Below are positions 26,376-35,726 of a stretch of 64,000 bases of DNA, in pieces. The DNA is from Robinsoniella peoriensis (GTDB lineage Bacteria; Bacillota; Clostridia; Lachnospirales; Lachnospiraceae): positions 54,282 to 118,281 of the forward strand of contig NZ_JTGN01000016.1 of NCBI RefSeq assembly GCF_000797495.1, given 5' to 3'. Below the pieces are notes generated by a model that ran no database searches, was not told where the DNA came from, and saw only the letters and a program-made list of their open reading frames with translations. Both the position numbers and the translations under genes were made by a program. Within the stretch, counting starts at the first letter, position 1, and every line of letters starts with the position of its first letter.

Positions 26376-27482
26376 ATGGAGCGTAAGACGCCGCTTTACG
26401 AAAGACATGTAAGTCAGAAAGGAAAAATGGTGGATTTTGCAGGTTATCAGCTTCCGGTTCAATATGATGCGGGAGTGATTGCAGAACATATGGCAGTGCG
26501 GAAGAACTGCGGATTGTTTGATGTTTCCCACATGGGTGAATTTATTTGCAGGGGAAAGGATGCTTTGAGAAATTTAAATTATCTTCTGACAAATGATTTT
26601 ACTAATATGTATGACGGGGAGGCAAGGTACAGTCCCATGTGTAACGAAGGGGGAGGAATTCTGGATGATCTGATCGTTTATAAGATCAAAGAAGAAGATT
26701 ACTTTATTGTGGTAAATGCGGCTAATAGGGAAAAAGATTTTGCCTGGATGAATCAGCATCGTTTTGGAGATGTGCAGTTGATGGACATCTCAGACTTCAC
26801 GGCGCAGATTGCACTTCAGGGTCCTGGAGCAGAAGCGGTAATTAAAAATGCGGTATCCGAAAAGGATATTCCGAAAAAGTATTACAGTGCGAATTTTAAA
26901 GGTCAGATAAAAGGAATCCCCTGTACTATTTCAAAAACAGGGTATACCGGGGAAGAGGGATTTGAATTTTACTGTAAACCGGAAGATGCAGTTATAATCT
27001 GGGATCTTCTCATGGAACTTGGAGAGGCAGAAGGGATTTTGCCCTGCGGACTTGGTGCCAGGGATACACTCAGACTGGAAGCTGCTATGCCCCTTTATGG
27101 TCATGAAATGGATGAACAGATCACACCGTGCGAAGCGGGGCTGGAAAACTTTATAAAAATGAAAAAAGAAGATTTTATCGGAAAGAAAGCTTTGGAGGAA
27201 GGGGCTGGTTATCCCAGGCACAGAATGGGACTGAAAGTAACAGGACGGGGAATTATAAGAGAACAGGCTGATATTTACTGGGAGGGAAGTCTGATTGGGA
27301 AGACTACTTCGGGAACGTATTCTCCACTATTACAGTATTCCATTGCTATGGCGCTTTTGGATCGGGATAGAGTAAAAGCTGGTGACGAAGTAGAAGCAGT
27401 TGTAAGGGGCAGGAAGGTTTTAGCTCAGGTAGTGGAATTACCTTTTTACAGAAAAAAGCAGGAAGCAGCAGGAAACAGGTAA
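26376..27482 (+). CDS. gcvT: Glycine cleavage system T protein (aminomethyltransferase)
   Basis: 368 residues, standard length. It transfers the aminomethyl carbon from lipoyl-H protein to tetrahydrofolate, giving methylene-THF and ammonia. Visible landmarks are the N-terminal TPLYERHVSQKGKMVDFAGYQLPVQY, the folate-binding YTGEEGFEFYC, and LGARDTLRLEAAMPLYGHEMD. First gene behind the glycine riboswitch, in the order T-H-PA-PB-L. Confidence 0.97.
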   Translation: MERKTPLYERHVSQKGKMVDFAGYQLPVQYDAGVIAEHMAVRKNCGLFDVSHMGEFICRGKDALRNLNYLLTNDFTNMYDGEARYSPMCNEGGGILDDLIVYKIKEEDYFIVVNAANREKDFAWMNQHRFGDVQLMDISDFTAQIALQGPGAEAVIKNAVSEKDIPKKYYSANFKGQIKGIPCTISKTGYTGEEGFEFYCKPEDAVIIWDLLMELGEAEGILPCGLGARDTLRLEAAMPLYGHEMDEQITPCEAGLENFIKMKKEDFIGKKALEEGAGYPRHRMGLKVTGRGIIREQADIYWEGSLIGKTTSGTYSPLLQYSIAMALLDRDRVKAGDEVEAVVRGRKVLAQVVELPFYRKKQEAAGNR

Positions 27483-27530
27483 ATAAATCCGGAGCCGCAG
27501 CAAGCGGCAGACACGTGATAGGAGGAATCT

Positions 27531-27908
27531 ATGAATTATCCAAAGGAATTAAATTATGTGAAATCCCATGAGTGGATTAGAAAAGAAGCAGACGGAATCG
27601 TGGTAATTGGTATTACAGACTATGCCCAGGACGCATTAGGAGATCTGGTATTTGTAAATCTTCCGGAGACAGGGGACGAAATCTCTGTTGGAAATCCTTT
27701 TGCGGATGTGGAGTCTGTGAAGGCAGTATCGGAAATATTCTCTCCGGTCACCGGACGGGTAGCAGAGATTAATGAGGAGCTGCTGGACAGTCCGGAACTG
27801 ATAAATGATGATCCTTACGGTGCATGGTTTATTAAAGTAGAGGAGGTCACAGAGGAAGAAGAATATATGGATGCTCAAAGTTACGAAGAATATACAGAGC
27901 AGCTTTAA
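27531..27908 (+). CDS. gcvH: Glycine cleavage system H protein
   Basis: 125 residues. Carries the lipoyl arm that shuttles the aminomethyl group between P, T and L proteins. The lipoylated residue is Lys64 in DVESVKAVSE. N-terminal KYVKSHEWI-like (LNYVKSHEWIRKE) and C-terminal PYGAWFIKVE motifs are intact. AGGAGGAATCT precedes the start. Confidence 0.97.
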   Translation: MNYPKELNYVKSHEWIRKEADGIVVIGITDYAQDALGDLVFVNLPETGDEISVGNPFADVESVKAVSEIFSPVTGRVAEINEELLDSPELINDDPYGAWFIKVEEVTEEEEYMDAQSYEEYTEQL

Positions 27909-27934
27909 AAAATGATAAGAAAGGGGGTCGCTGT

Positions 27935-29251
27935 ATGGGATCATATGTTGTTTCCACGAGGGAAGAACAGGAGCAGATGTTAAAAACTATGGGTTATACA
28001 GGTTTCCAGGATTTATTTTCCGGGATACCGGAGGAAATTAAATTAAATAGAGATCTGAATATTCCGCCCGGCTGTTCAGAAATGGAAGTGTTGCGCAGGA
28101 TGGAGGAGCTGGCAAATGAGAATAAGGTATTCCGGCATATTTTCCGGGGGGCAGGTGCGTATCATCATTATATACCATCTGCGGTGAATCAGATTTCACA
28201 AAAGGAGGAATTTCTCACTGCATACACACCCTATCAGGCAGAGATCAGCCAGGGAATTCTGCAGTCTATTTTTGAATATCAGACCATGATCTGCGAACTG
28301 ACCGGGATGGACGTATCCAATGCTTCCGTTTATGACGGGGCTACCGCAGCTGCTGAGGCAGCAGCCATGTGCCGTGACAGGAAACGAACCAAGATAGTAG
28401 TATCTGCCGCTGTAAACCCCCAGGTGATTCGCACGATTCAGACTTATTGTTTTGGAAATGGTTCAGAAGTTCTGATCGTGCCCGAAAAGTCAGGTGAAAC
28501 AGACCTTCAGGCGCTGGAAGCGGCAATGACAGAGGATGCCTGCTGTTTTTATGTTCAGCAGCCCAATTATTATGGTATACTTGAAAATTATGGGGATATA
28601 GAAAAGATTGTACATAAGAGCGGGGCAATGCTGATTATGGGATGCAATCCGATTGCGCTGGCAGTCCTGAAAACACCGGGTGAGTATGGTGCGGACGTGG
28701 CGGTTGGTGACGGGCAGCCCCTTGGTCTGCCGCTTGGATTTGGAGGTCCCTATCAGGGATTTATGACAGTGAGGTCTTCCATGGCGAGAAAACTTCCGGG
28801 CAGAATCGTGGGAGAGACCACCGATGAAAAGGGAAACCGTGCATTTGTCCTGACCCTGCAGGCAAGGGAACAGCATATCAGAAGAGAAAAGGCAGGAAGC
28901 AATATTTGTTCCAATCAGGCACTTTGTACCCTCCGGGCGGCTATCTATATGGCAGTTATGGGGAGCAGAGGAATGGAGGAAGCGGCAAGGCAGTGTACAG
29001 CGAAAGCCCATTACCTGCAGCAGGAATTAGAAAAGACTGGATATGAATTAAAATATCAGAAACCGTTCTTTCATGAATTTGTCACGCGGACTCCGGTGCC
29101 GGCAGAAAAGGCCTTAAATTATTTGGAACAACAGGGGATTCTGGGGGGATTGCCGCTGTCTGACAGAGAGATCCTGTGGTGTACCACGGAAATGAATACC
29201 AGAGCTGAGATGGATAAATTGACGGCATTCTTAAAGGAGGTGCGGGAATAA
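27935..29251 (+). CDS. gcvPA: Glycine dehydrogenase (decarboxylating) subunit 1
   Basis: 438 residues; the N-terminal half of P protein as a separate subunit, the form typical of Clostridia and Bacillus. It pairs with GcvPB to decarboxylate glycine. Landmarks are IPPGCSEMEVLRRMEELA, FRGAGAYHHYIPSAV and AREQHIRREKAGSNICSNQAL. It overlaps gcvPB by one base (TAATG). Confidence 0.97.
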   Translation: MGSYVVSTREEQEQMLKTMGYTGFQDLFSGIPEEIKLNRDLNIPPGCSEMEVLRRMEELANENKVFRHIFRGAGAYHHYIPSAVNQISQKEEFLTAYTPYQAEISQGILQSIFEYQTMICELTGMDVSNASVYDGATAAAEAAAMCRDRKRTKIVVSAAVNPQVIRTIQTYCFGNGSEVLIVPEKSGETDLQALEAAMTEDACCFYVQQPNYYGILENYGDIEKIVHKSGAMLIMGCNPIALAVLKTPGEYGADVAVGDGQPLGLPLGFGGPYQGFMTVRSSMARKLPGRIVGETTDEKGNRAFVLTLQAREQHIRREKAGSNICSNQALCTLRAAIYMAVMGSRGMEEAARQCTAKAHYLQQELEKTGYELKYQKPFFHEFVTRTPVPAEKALNYLEQQGILGGLPLSDREILWCTTEMNTRAEMDKLTAFLKEVRE

Positions 29252-30750
29252 TGAAACTGCTTTTTGAACAAAGCGTCTGCGGCAGGGGATGTGATATCCT
29301 CTGGAAATGTGATGTCCCGGCAGTGCAGCATAAGGGGATGGAACGGGAGAAAAAACTGAATTTGCCCCAGATGTCAGAAATTGATATCAGCAGGCATTAT
29401 ACAAAACTGGCAGAGAATACTTACGGTGTGAATACAGGCTTCTATCCGTTAGGCTCCTGTACCATGAAGTATAATCCCAAAGTAAATGAAGATATAGCAG
29501 CATTGCCCGGATTTACAGAGATCCATCCACTACAGCCTGTGGAAACCATCCAGGGATGTCTGAAAGTTCTGAAACTGGCTGAGGAAATCTTCTGTGAAAT
29601 TACCGGAATGGATGGTATGTCTTTTCAGCCGGCGGCAGGAGCACATGGCGAATTTACGGGGCTGCTGCTTATAAAAGCATACCATGAAAAACGTGGGGAT
29701 ATAAAAAGAACGAAGATGATTGTTCCGGATTCGGCACACGGGACAAATCCAGCAAGTGCCGCCATGGCGGGATATACGATCGTGAATATCCCTTCCATGG
29801 AAGATGGATGCGTCGATTTAAAACAGCTTAAAGCTGCAGTGGGAGAAGATACGGCAGGATTAATGCTTACGAATCCGAATACAGCGGGATTGTTTGATAA
29901 AAATATCCTGGAGATAACCAGGATTGTGCATGAAGCAGGAGGGCTGAATTATTATGACGGTGCCAACTTAAATGCGGTAATGGGGATTGTAAGACCCGGA
30001 GACATGGGATTTGACATTGTCCACCTGAATCTTCATAAGACGTTTGCTACGCCACATGGCGGAGGCGGACCGGGAAGCGGACCTTGTGGTTGCATGGAAT
30101 TTCTGATGCCCTATCTTCCGGGGCCCAGAGTGTGTCAGAATAGTCATTCCACCGACCAGAACACCCTGATTTCCGGCATGGACGATTCAGGATTCGAACT
30201 TCATTTAATGGAATCACCCGAATCCATAGGCATGGTAAAAGAATTTTACGGAAACTTTCTGGTGGTCGTGAGAGCCCTTTCGTATATTCTTACATTGGGA
30301 AGGGAAGGGATCAAAGAAGCGTCCCAGGCGGCAGTACTGAATGCCAATTATATGATGCACCGGTTAAAAGGTCACTATGAGATGGCTTACGGCGGTCCAT
30401 GTATGCATGAATTCGTAATGTCTCTGGCTAAAATGAAGCAGGAGACGGGCGTTACTGCAATGGATGCTGCCAAATCTATGCTGGACTACAGGCTTCATCC
30501 ACCAACTATGTATTTTCCCTTAATTGTTCCGGAAGCACTTATGGTTGAGCCTACGGAGACGGAATCCAGAGAAACCCTGGACGATGCCGTGGATATATTG
30601 CTGAAAATCTACCGTGAGGCTTATGAAAATCCACAAAAGCTCCATCAGTCTCCGGGCAGTACAATAATCGGGCGTCCGGATGAAGTAAAAGCCGCAAGGA
30701 AGCCAAAGCTGCGGTATATTCCGGAAAATGAATCGGGATGGCAAAATTAA
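29251..30750 (+). CDS. gcvPB: Glycine dehydrogenase (decarboxylating) subunit 2
   Basis: 499 residues; the PLP-binding half of the P protein. The cofactor lysine is Lys263 in NLHKTFATPHGGGGPG. GSCTMKYNPKVNE near the N-terminus and HPPTMYFPLIVPEALM near the C-terminus are family markers. It is translationally coupled to gcvPA. Confidence 0.97.
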   Translation: MKLLFEQSVCGRGCDILWKCDVPAVQHKGMEREKKLNLPQMSEIDISRHYTKLAENTYGVNTGFYPLGSCTMKYNPKVNEDIAALPGFTEIHPLQPVETIQGCLKVLKLAEEIFCEITGMDGMSFQPAAGAHGEFTGLLLIKAYHEKRGDIKRTKMIVPDSAHGTNPASAAMAGYTIVNIPSMEDGCVDLKQLKAAVGEDTAGLMLTNPNTAGLFDKNILEITRIVHEAGGLNYYDGANLNAVMGIVRPGDMGFDIVHLNLHKTFATPHGGGGPGSGPCGCMEFLMPYLPGPRVCQNSHSTDQNTLISGMDDSGFELHLMESPESIGMVKEFYGNFLVVVRALSYILTLGREGIKEASQAAVLNANYMMHRLKGHYEMAYGGPCMHEFVMSLAKMKQETGVTAMDAAKSMLDYRLHPPTMYFPLIVPEALMVEPTETESRETLDDAVDILLKIYREAYENPQKLHQSPGSTIIGRPDEVKAARKPKLRYIPENESGWQN

Positions 30751-30794
30751 AGGGCATACAATGCAAAGCACCTAATGAAAAGGAGTTCAGGAAG

Positions 30795-32156
30795 ATGGCA
30801 GAAAATCAATATGATTATGATCTGGCAGTGATCGGATCTGGCCCGGGAGGGTATGTGGCAGCGATAAAAGCTGCTAAAACAGGAATGCGGACTGCAGTCA
30901 TAGAAAATAAAGAGGCAGGGGGAACCTGTCTGAACAGAGGATGTATTCCGACAAAGACAATTGTACACAGTGCAGAGATTTTCCGGGAACTGCAAAGCAG
31001 CGGGGCATTTGGAATTCACGCGGAATCCATTTCCTATAATATGGAGGAAATCCAGTCGAAAAAAGATGAAGTAGTTGAACAGCTTGGCAGTGGAATCCAT
31101 ATGCTTTTTAACAAAAACCGAATTAGTTTTTATCAGGGATCGGGACAGATCAGGGATGCGCATACGGTATGGACGGGAGAAGAACTGCTTACTTCCAAAT
31201 ACATTCTGATTGCAACCGGATCGGTTCCGGCAGATCTTCCGGTAGAAGGTGCCAGCCTGGAAGGTGTCTTTAACAGCGATCAGCTATTAGAAAGGAAGAA
31301 ACCCTGTAAAAAGCTTGTGATTATAGGTGGTGGTGTGATTGGCATGGAATTTGCATCCATTTACCAGGCACTTGGTACTGAGGTGGTGGTGATAGAGGCA
31401 ATGGATCGCATACTTTCCAATATGGATAAGGAAATCGGGCAGAATCTGAAAATGATTATGAAAAAGCGCGGCGTCATCATTTATACCCAGGCGAACCTGG
31501 AAAAAATATGGGATGACAACGGTCTTCACTGTTCCTTTCAAGTAAAAGGAGAGAGACAGGAGATTGAGACAGAGGCCGTTTTAATGGCTGCCGGCAGAAA
31601 AGCATGTACCAAAGGACTTTTTGGAGATCAGATGTCTGTGGAAATGGAACGGGACAAGATAAAGGTAAACGAAAATTTCCAGACGAATTACGATAATATT
31701 TATGCGGCAGGAGACGTCATTGGCGGGATTTCCCTGGCCCATATGGCAAGTGCGGAAGCAATCAATGCTGTCTGCCACATGAATGGGGAAGAGGCTGTGA
31801 TGAATCTGGGCACCGTTCCCGCCTGTGTATACACAAATCCGGAAATAGCCTGTGTGGGAATGACGGCACAGGAAGCGAAAGACAGCAGAATTGAAGTAAT
31901 TACGTCGAAATATTTGATGTCTGCAAATGGAAAGTCCCTGCTTACCGGCCAGGATAGGGGATTTATCAAATTAGTGGCAGTAAAGGATACCGGACAAATA
32001 CTGGGAGCGCAGATGATGTGTGCAAGAGCTACTGACATGATCGGGGAGATCGGACTTGCGATTGCAGGGGGACTGACAAAGAACAATATCAGATCGGTCA
32101 TCCACCCACATCCTACTTTCTCTGAAGGGATATGGGAGGCTGCGGAGCTTTTGTAA
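30795..32156 (+). CDS. lpdA: Dihydrolipoyl dehydrogenase (L protein)
   Basis: 453 residues from ATG 30795, preferred over an upstream ATG at 30738 that overlaps gcvPB, because AAAAGGAG lies at the right distance. It reoxidises the dihydrolipoyl arm of H protein with NAD+. FAD-binding GSGPGGY, redox-active Cys45/Cys50 in GGTCLNRGCIPTK, NAD-binding GGGVIGMEFA, and the C-terminal HPHPTFSE catalytic His motif are all present. Last gene of the gcv operon; it converges on the DUF1638 gene with no space for a terminator. Confidence 0.96.
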   Translation: MAENQYDYDLAVIGSGPGGYVAAIKAAKTGMRTAVIENKEAGGTCLNRGCIPTKTIVHSAEIFRELQSSGAFGIHAESISYNMEEIQSKKDEVVEQLGSGIHMLFNKNRISFYQGSGQIRDAHTVWTGEELLTSKYILIATGSVPADLPVEGASLEGVFNSDQLLERKKPCKKLVIIGGGVIGMEFASIYQALGTEVVVIEAMDRILSNMDKEIGQNLKMIMKKRGVIIYTQANLEKIWDDNGLHCSFQVKGERQEIETEAVLMAAGRKACTKGLFGDQMSVEMERDKIKVNENFQTNYDNIYAAGDVIGGISLAHMASAEAINAVCHMNGEEAVMNLGTVPACVYTNPEIACVGMTAQEAKDSRIEVITSKYLMSANGKSLLTGQDRGFIKLVAVKDTGQILGAQMMCARATDMIGEIGLAIAGGLTKNNIRSVIHPHPTFSEGIWEAAELL

Positions 32157-32825
32157 TCAGCCAAAAACCATCAAATCCTGGTTAGTTATGGCATGGTGTG
32201 GCTCGATGACCAGAAAACGGTCATCTGTCCAAGGTCCGGTAAGAAGCTGTTTTATAAAACTGTCATTCCCTTCAATGATTTCATGGGTGAGATTTAATTC
32301 ATCTGCGATATGCCTTGTTTCCGGGAGAATGGCCGGTAAATGATATGCCTTAGTGTCAATTACTGCCAGCCGTTTATAATTTGACAGCAGGGAGCGGAAA
32401 ATGAGTTTTGCTTTCCGCTCTCCGTATTTTTCACGTGTATATACATATTCAGCCCAGATATTGCGTTCGCCGTCCAGCCAGCCTTTCGTAAGAAAATAGG
32501 ATGCAGCTTCTGAGGATATTTCCTGGCGTTTCTTAAATGATCCGAGCATCAGGGTAATACAGTCGTCTACTCTTGGAAGGATCAGCTGAAAGTTTCCGGT
32601 TTTCAGCCCGTTTACTGCATTGCCGCAGTAGCCAAATGCAAGGATGACACGGTCTGTGTCTGCAGATACTTCATCCAGGGATTTTTGCAGTGATTCTCTT
32701 AGCTTTTCAGGATAATTATGAAGCCCGGATTCCAGCCAGGTGCAGGGATAGGAAATGCCGGTATCCTGAATTGCTTTTTTTAATTCTCTTTCAATGGTTC
32801 TGCATGCGATCAATATAGTTTTCAT
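32157..32825 (-). CDS. DUF1638 family protein
   Basis: 222 residues. MKTILIACRTIERELKKAI, the Cys-containing LAFGYCGNAVNGL and LILPRVDDCITLMLG match DUF1638. This family of unknown function is repeatedly found beside corrinoid methyltransferase genes in methanogens and anaerobic bacteria. Conserved Cys and His residues suggest metal or cofactor binding, which is inferred. It lies at the edge of the methyl-transfer island and points away from it; its promoter region now abuts the IS element. Confidence 0.75.
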   Translation of the reverse strand: MKTILIACRTIERELKKAIQDTGISYPCTWLESGLHNYPEKLRESLQKSLDEVSADTDRVILAFGYCGNAVNGLKTGNFQLILPRVDDCITLMLGSFKKRQEISSEAASYFLTKGWLDGERNIWAEYVYTREKYGERKAKLIFRSLLSNYKRLAVIDTKAYHLPAILPETRHIADELNLTHEIIEGNDSFIKQLLTGPWTDDRFLVIEPHHAITNQDLMVFG

Positions 32826-32851
32826 GGTAACACCTCCGTACTATCTGTGTG

Positions 32852-32885
32852 GTATCCGATGGGAGCCGGTCGAATACTATCCGCC
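32852..32885 (+). repeat. Third copy of the conserved hairpin core (remnant)
   Basis: GTATCCGATGGGAGCC, one changed base, then TCGAATACTATCCGCC: 33 of 34 positions equal the inner hairpin plus the stem half of the structured element at 13197-13459. The flank TTATAACTTTATAAGTTTGACCC also resembles the sequence outside copy 2 (14124-14148). The rest of the element is absent. Confidence 0.8.
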
Positions 32886-32957
32886 TTTTATAACTTTATA
32901 AGTTTGACCCAAAATTAAGAAAATTCATATGACAAATGCAAAATAATCCTATATAAT
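32871..32957 (+). repeat. 87-bp target-site duplication, left copy
   Basis: Identical over all 87 bases to 34917-35003, on the other side of the insertion sequence. It contains the end of the hairpin-core remnant and a complete promoter (ATGACA-17-TATAAT). Confidence 0.9.
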
Positions 32958-34916
32958 CCCATCTTTGACACATGTAGGGATTTATAGGTGCCACAACCCC
33001 TTGAAAATAATGGGTTTGTGGCACTTTATGCCCCATACATGAAATATAGTAATGTTCTATCTGTTTTTACTTTTTTTCTGAATTTCTTTCATCTTACGTT
33101 TCGTTAAAAATTGATAGTCTGTTCGGAAACCACAGACCTTGTGCAGATCGTCTGTTATTTCCTGCCGTTCATATACAGGCATAAAGCCTTGTTCTTCTAT
33201 ATCAGCAAAATTGATGCTCCTTAACACCTGAAGCAGCTGCTCTGTGGTATAGGTACCCTTTAAGGTGCGTTTCAGCAGCCTGAAATGTAATAATGCAAGG
33301 AAGCATGTGAGAAAATGGGCCTTTATGCGGTCATCACGTGCAAGGTAAACCGGTCTTGCCTCAAAATCTGTTTTCATGGTTCTGAAGCAGTCTTCAATCT
33401 GCCACCTGCCTTCACTGACGTTCAGGATATCTGTCACGTCATCATCCAGCAGGTCGGTACAGATGGCATAGAGACCATCATATTTTTCTTCTTCTGCAAT
33501 CTTATCCAAATCTAAAAAATAGTGTACTTTTGCTTTTTCCCCTTCCGTGGTTACGGCCAGCTTGTTTACAAATCTTGCCGGATCATTTGGATTTTTACGC
33601 TGCCGTTTTAAAGAGCCATTGGCAACCATTTTTTCTGCTCTTGCAACCTGTTCTGCGCGAACTGCTTTCTGATAGGCCGCATACTTTGGAGAGTAAGTTA
33701 TGATCAGTCTCTGATGGAGCTTTTTGGTTGTATAGGGTTCATCTTTATAAAAGAGGCTTTGTTGATCAGCATCTGCCAGCAGGGAGAAGTCGACAGGCGT
33801 GTCATCGGATAAGTGTTTAAAACCACTCCGGTTCAACGCCCATTTGCGCTCCTCCGCTGGAAGTTTTTTGATGGATTGTGTAACAATAAAGGAGCGCTGG
33901 CCCAAATGGTTAAACACTCTGTTATCTTCCGAAGCGAGACCTGCATCACTGCAGTAAATAAACTTTTCACATCCGAACTGCTGTAGGATTTTAGACTCCA
34001 GAGGTTTTAGTGATTTCTGCTCATTCTGGTTACCCGGAAACAGAGAAAAAGCCAGCGGTAATCCGTCACCATCCGTAAAGAGTCCCATCTGGATAATCGG
34101 GTTTGGTCTGTGTTCCTTGCTTTTCCCGTATTTTTTATCCCCATCTTCCTGCTCAATTTCGAAATAGTAGTTTGAACAGTCATAATAAAGGATTCTGTCA
34201 TTTCTGTTTTCCAGGAAAAAACTGTTCTTGTATACTTCCCCCTGAATAAAATCCATTTCTTTTGCCAGAATGGAAAGTGCACGATATATGTCATGGAGTT
34301 CATAAGTCGGTGTTTCAAGGAAGTGCTTTGCCGCCCGGAAAGAAGAACTTTTACTGGAAGGATCCAGGATTCTGGTATAAATCAAATCAGAGAGAATGGC
34401 ATTTAAATCATACTCAAACTTATGGCGGCTTTTGATTTTACGGCAGATAGAATCCATCTTAAGCCCATAGTAAACAGACTGGAGGAAAAGATAGCCACCG
34501 GTAAAAAGTTTTTTTCTGTTATAATCCATGAGCCGATTGGAATGGAAAGGGATCAGAATAACAGCATCTTCGGTTTCACTTTTATATTTCAGTGTTTCGA
34601 GACGTGCCTGTTCATTAGCCCATGCCATTACACCGTCCCGGTCGGTACCAAGACGTTTTGAAAGTTCTGCCAGAGTGCCCAATTTTCGAATGGTCTTCGA
34701 AGTACTTTTTCCCTGGTCATTGGTATAGGATTTGGTAATGTAAAAGGATTCTGAATTTTTTGATTTAGATGTTGTAATTCGCATAATAATCACCTCTATA
34801 CCAGTATAGCACAAATCACTAAATATTACTAGATAGTAAAACAAAAAAGTTGACAAAAAAATAAGCCTACAATAAGGCTTTGAAGTACTTTTGGATTGAT
34901 GGATGTGTCAAACGCC
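32958..34916 (-). mobile_element. IS1634-type insertion sequence
   Basis: 1,959 bp bounded by the 87-bp direct repeats. Imperfect terminal inverted repeats share TTTGACACAT close to each end (left CTTTGACACAT, right GTTTGACACAT on the minus strand). One transposase gene fills it. A stem-loop (GTGCCACAACCC / GGGTTTGTGGCAC, 32989-33024) lies past the 3' end of the gene. IS1634 itself is known for unusually long, variable target duplications, which fits. Confidence 0.88.
33057..34784 (-). CDS. IS1634-family DDE transposase
   Basis: 575 residues from ATG 34784, chosen for the GAGGTGATT site upstream; an open extension to 34856 lacks one. Catalytic acids fit YYDCSNYYFE (first D), YCSDAGLAS (second D) and WQIEDCFRTMKTDFEARPVY (E of the IS4-group YREK-like motif). 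The frame is intact, so the element may be active. Cytoplasmic, acts on its own ends. Confidence 0.93.
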   Translation of the reverse strand: MRITTSKSKNSESFYITKSYTNDQGKSTSKTIRKLGTLAELSKRLGTDRDGVMAWANEQARLETLKYKSETEDAVILIPFHSNRLMDYNRKKLFTGGYLFLQSVYYGLKMDSICRKIKSRHKFEYDLNAILSDLIYTRILDPSSKSSSFRAAKHFLETPTYELHDIYRALSILAKEMDFIQGEVYKNSFFLENRNDRILYYDCSNYYFEIEQEDGDKKYGKSKEHRPNPIIQMGLFTDGDGLPLAFSLFPGNQNEQKSLKPLESKILQQFGCEKFIYCSDAGLASEDNRVFNHLGQRSFIVTQSIKKLPAEERKWALNRSGFKHLSDDTPVDFSLLADADQQSLFYKDEPYTTKKLHQRLIITYSPKYAAYQKAVRAEQVARAEKMVANGSLKRQRKNPNDPARFVNKLAVTTEGEKAKVHYFLDLDKIAEEEKYDGLYAICTDLLDDDVTDILNVSEGRWQIEDCFRTMKTDFEARPVYLARDDRIKAHFLTCFLALLHFRLLKRTLKGTYTTEQLLQVLRSINFADIEEQGFMPVYERQEITDDLHKVCGFRTDYQFLTKRKMKEIQKKSKNR

Positions 34917-35003
34917 CGAATACTATCCGCCTTTTATAACTTTATAAGTTTGACCCAAAATTAAGAAAATTCATATGACAAATGCAAAATAATCCTATAT
35001 AAT
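34917..35003 (+). repeat. 87-bp target-site duplication, right copy
   Basis: Exact copy of 32871-32957. It restores the promoter for the corrinoid protein gene downstream, so the insertion leaves that operon with its own transcription start. Confidence 0.9.
34975..35003 (+). promoter_or_regulatory. Promoter of the corrinoid protein-gntR operon
   Basis: ATGACA (34975-34980), a 17-bp spacer, TATAAT (34998-35003). It lies wholly inside the right copy of the duplication. The same promoter in the left copy (32929-32957) points into the IS, antisense to the transposase gene. Confidence 0.6.
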
Positions 35004-35066
35004 ATTATACATATATTCTCTGGAAGAAAATTCAAATTATTATACAGGCAAGGCGGGGTGATGATT

Positions 35067-35723
35067 ATGACACTGAATGAACAATTTGTGAAAGCAATTG
35101 AGGATCTGGATGAGGACAAGGCTTTGGAGCTCACCGATCAGCTCATGCAAAATGGTGTAAACTGGATGGTTATTCTGGATCTTTTGCAGACCGGCGTAAA
35201 GCTGGTAGGGAACCGGTATGAAGAAGGAGAATACTTTATTGCAGACCTGATTATGTCAGGAATTATCTTTCGCAGTGTAATTGAACATTACGGTGTAATC
35301 GTTCCCGGAATTCTGGACATCTCACTTTCCAGTGATACACCCTGTATGGTAATGGGTACTGTAGAAGGGGATGTTCATGATATTGGAAAGGATATTTTTA
35401 TCAGTCTGCTTGCAGCGCAGGGAATCCGTGTCATTGACCTTGGTACGGATACATCTCCCAAAGTATTTGCAGACAGCATCCGCACCTATGCTCCTAAAGT
35501 TGTGGGGATGAGCGGCATCATGAACTTTGCAGTTTCCTCTATGAAGAGAACCATAGACCTGATCTGCCAGGAAGGTCTGAGGGATCAGATTAAAATTATC
35601 GTCGGCGGCTGCTGTATTACGGCAGAAATGGCAGAAAATATAGGGGCAGACGCTTATTCCGGTGATTTACTGGATGGTTCTGCACTCTGTAAAAAATGGA
35701 TATTTGAAACGGAGGCAGATTAG
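35067..35723 (+). CDS. Corrinoid (B12-binding) methyl-carrier protein
   Basis: 218 residues from ATG 35067 behind AGGCGGGG; GTG 35058 and ATG 35061 are alternatives. An N-terminal helical cap (about 1-85) is followed by a B12-binding domain with D-x-H-x-x-G at Asp102-His104-Gly107 (GDVHDIGKD) and the GGCC/GAD end of the nucleotide loop. It carries a methyl group between a substrate methyltransferase and a methyl-THF transferase, as MtbC/MtvC-type proteins do. It is followed 3 bp later by a gntR gene. No partner methyltransferase is in this short operon; the nearest is at 40830. Confidence 0.92.
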   Translation: MTLNEQFVKAIEDLDEDKALELTDQLMQNGVNWMVILDLLQTGVKLVGNRYEEGEYFIADLIMSGIIFRSVIEHYGVIVPGILDISLSSDTPCMVMGTVEGDVHDIGKDIFISLLAAQGIRVIDLGTDTSPKVFADSIRTYAPKVVGMSGIMNFAVSSMKRTIDLICQEGLRDQIKIIVGGCCITAEMAENIGADAYSGDLLDGSALCKKWIFETEAD

Positions 35724-35726
35724 TCT

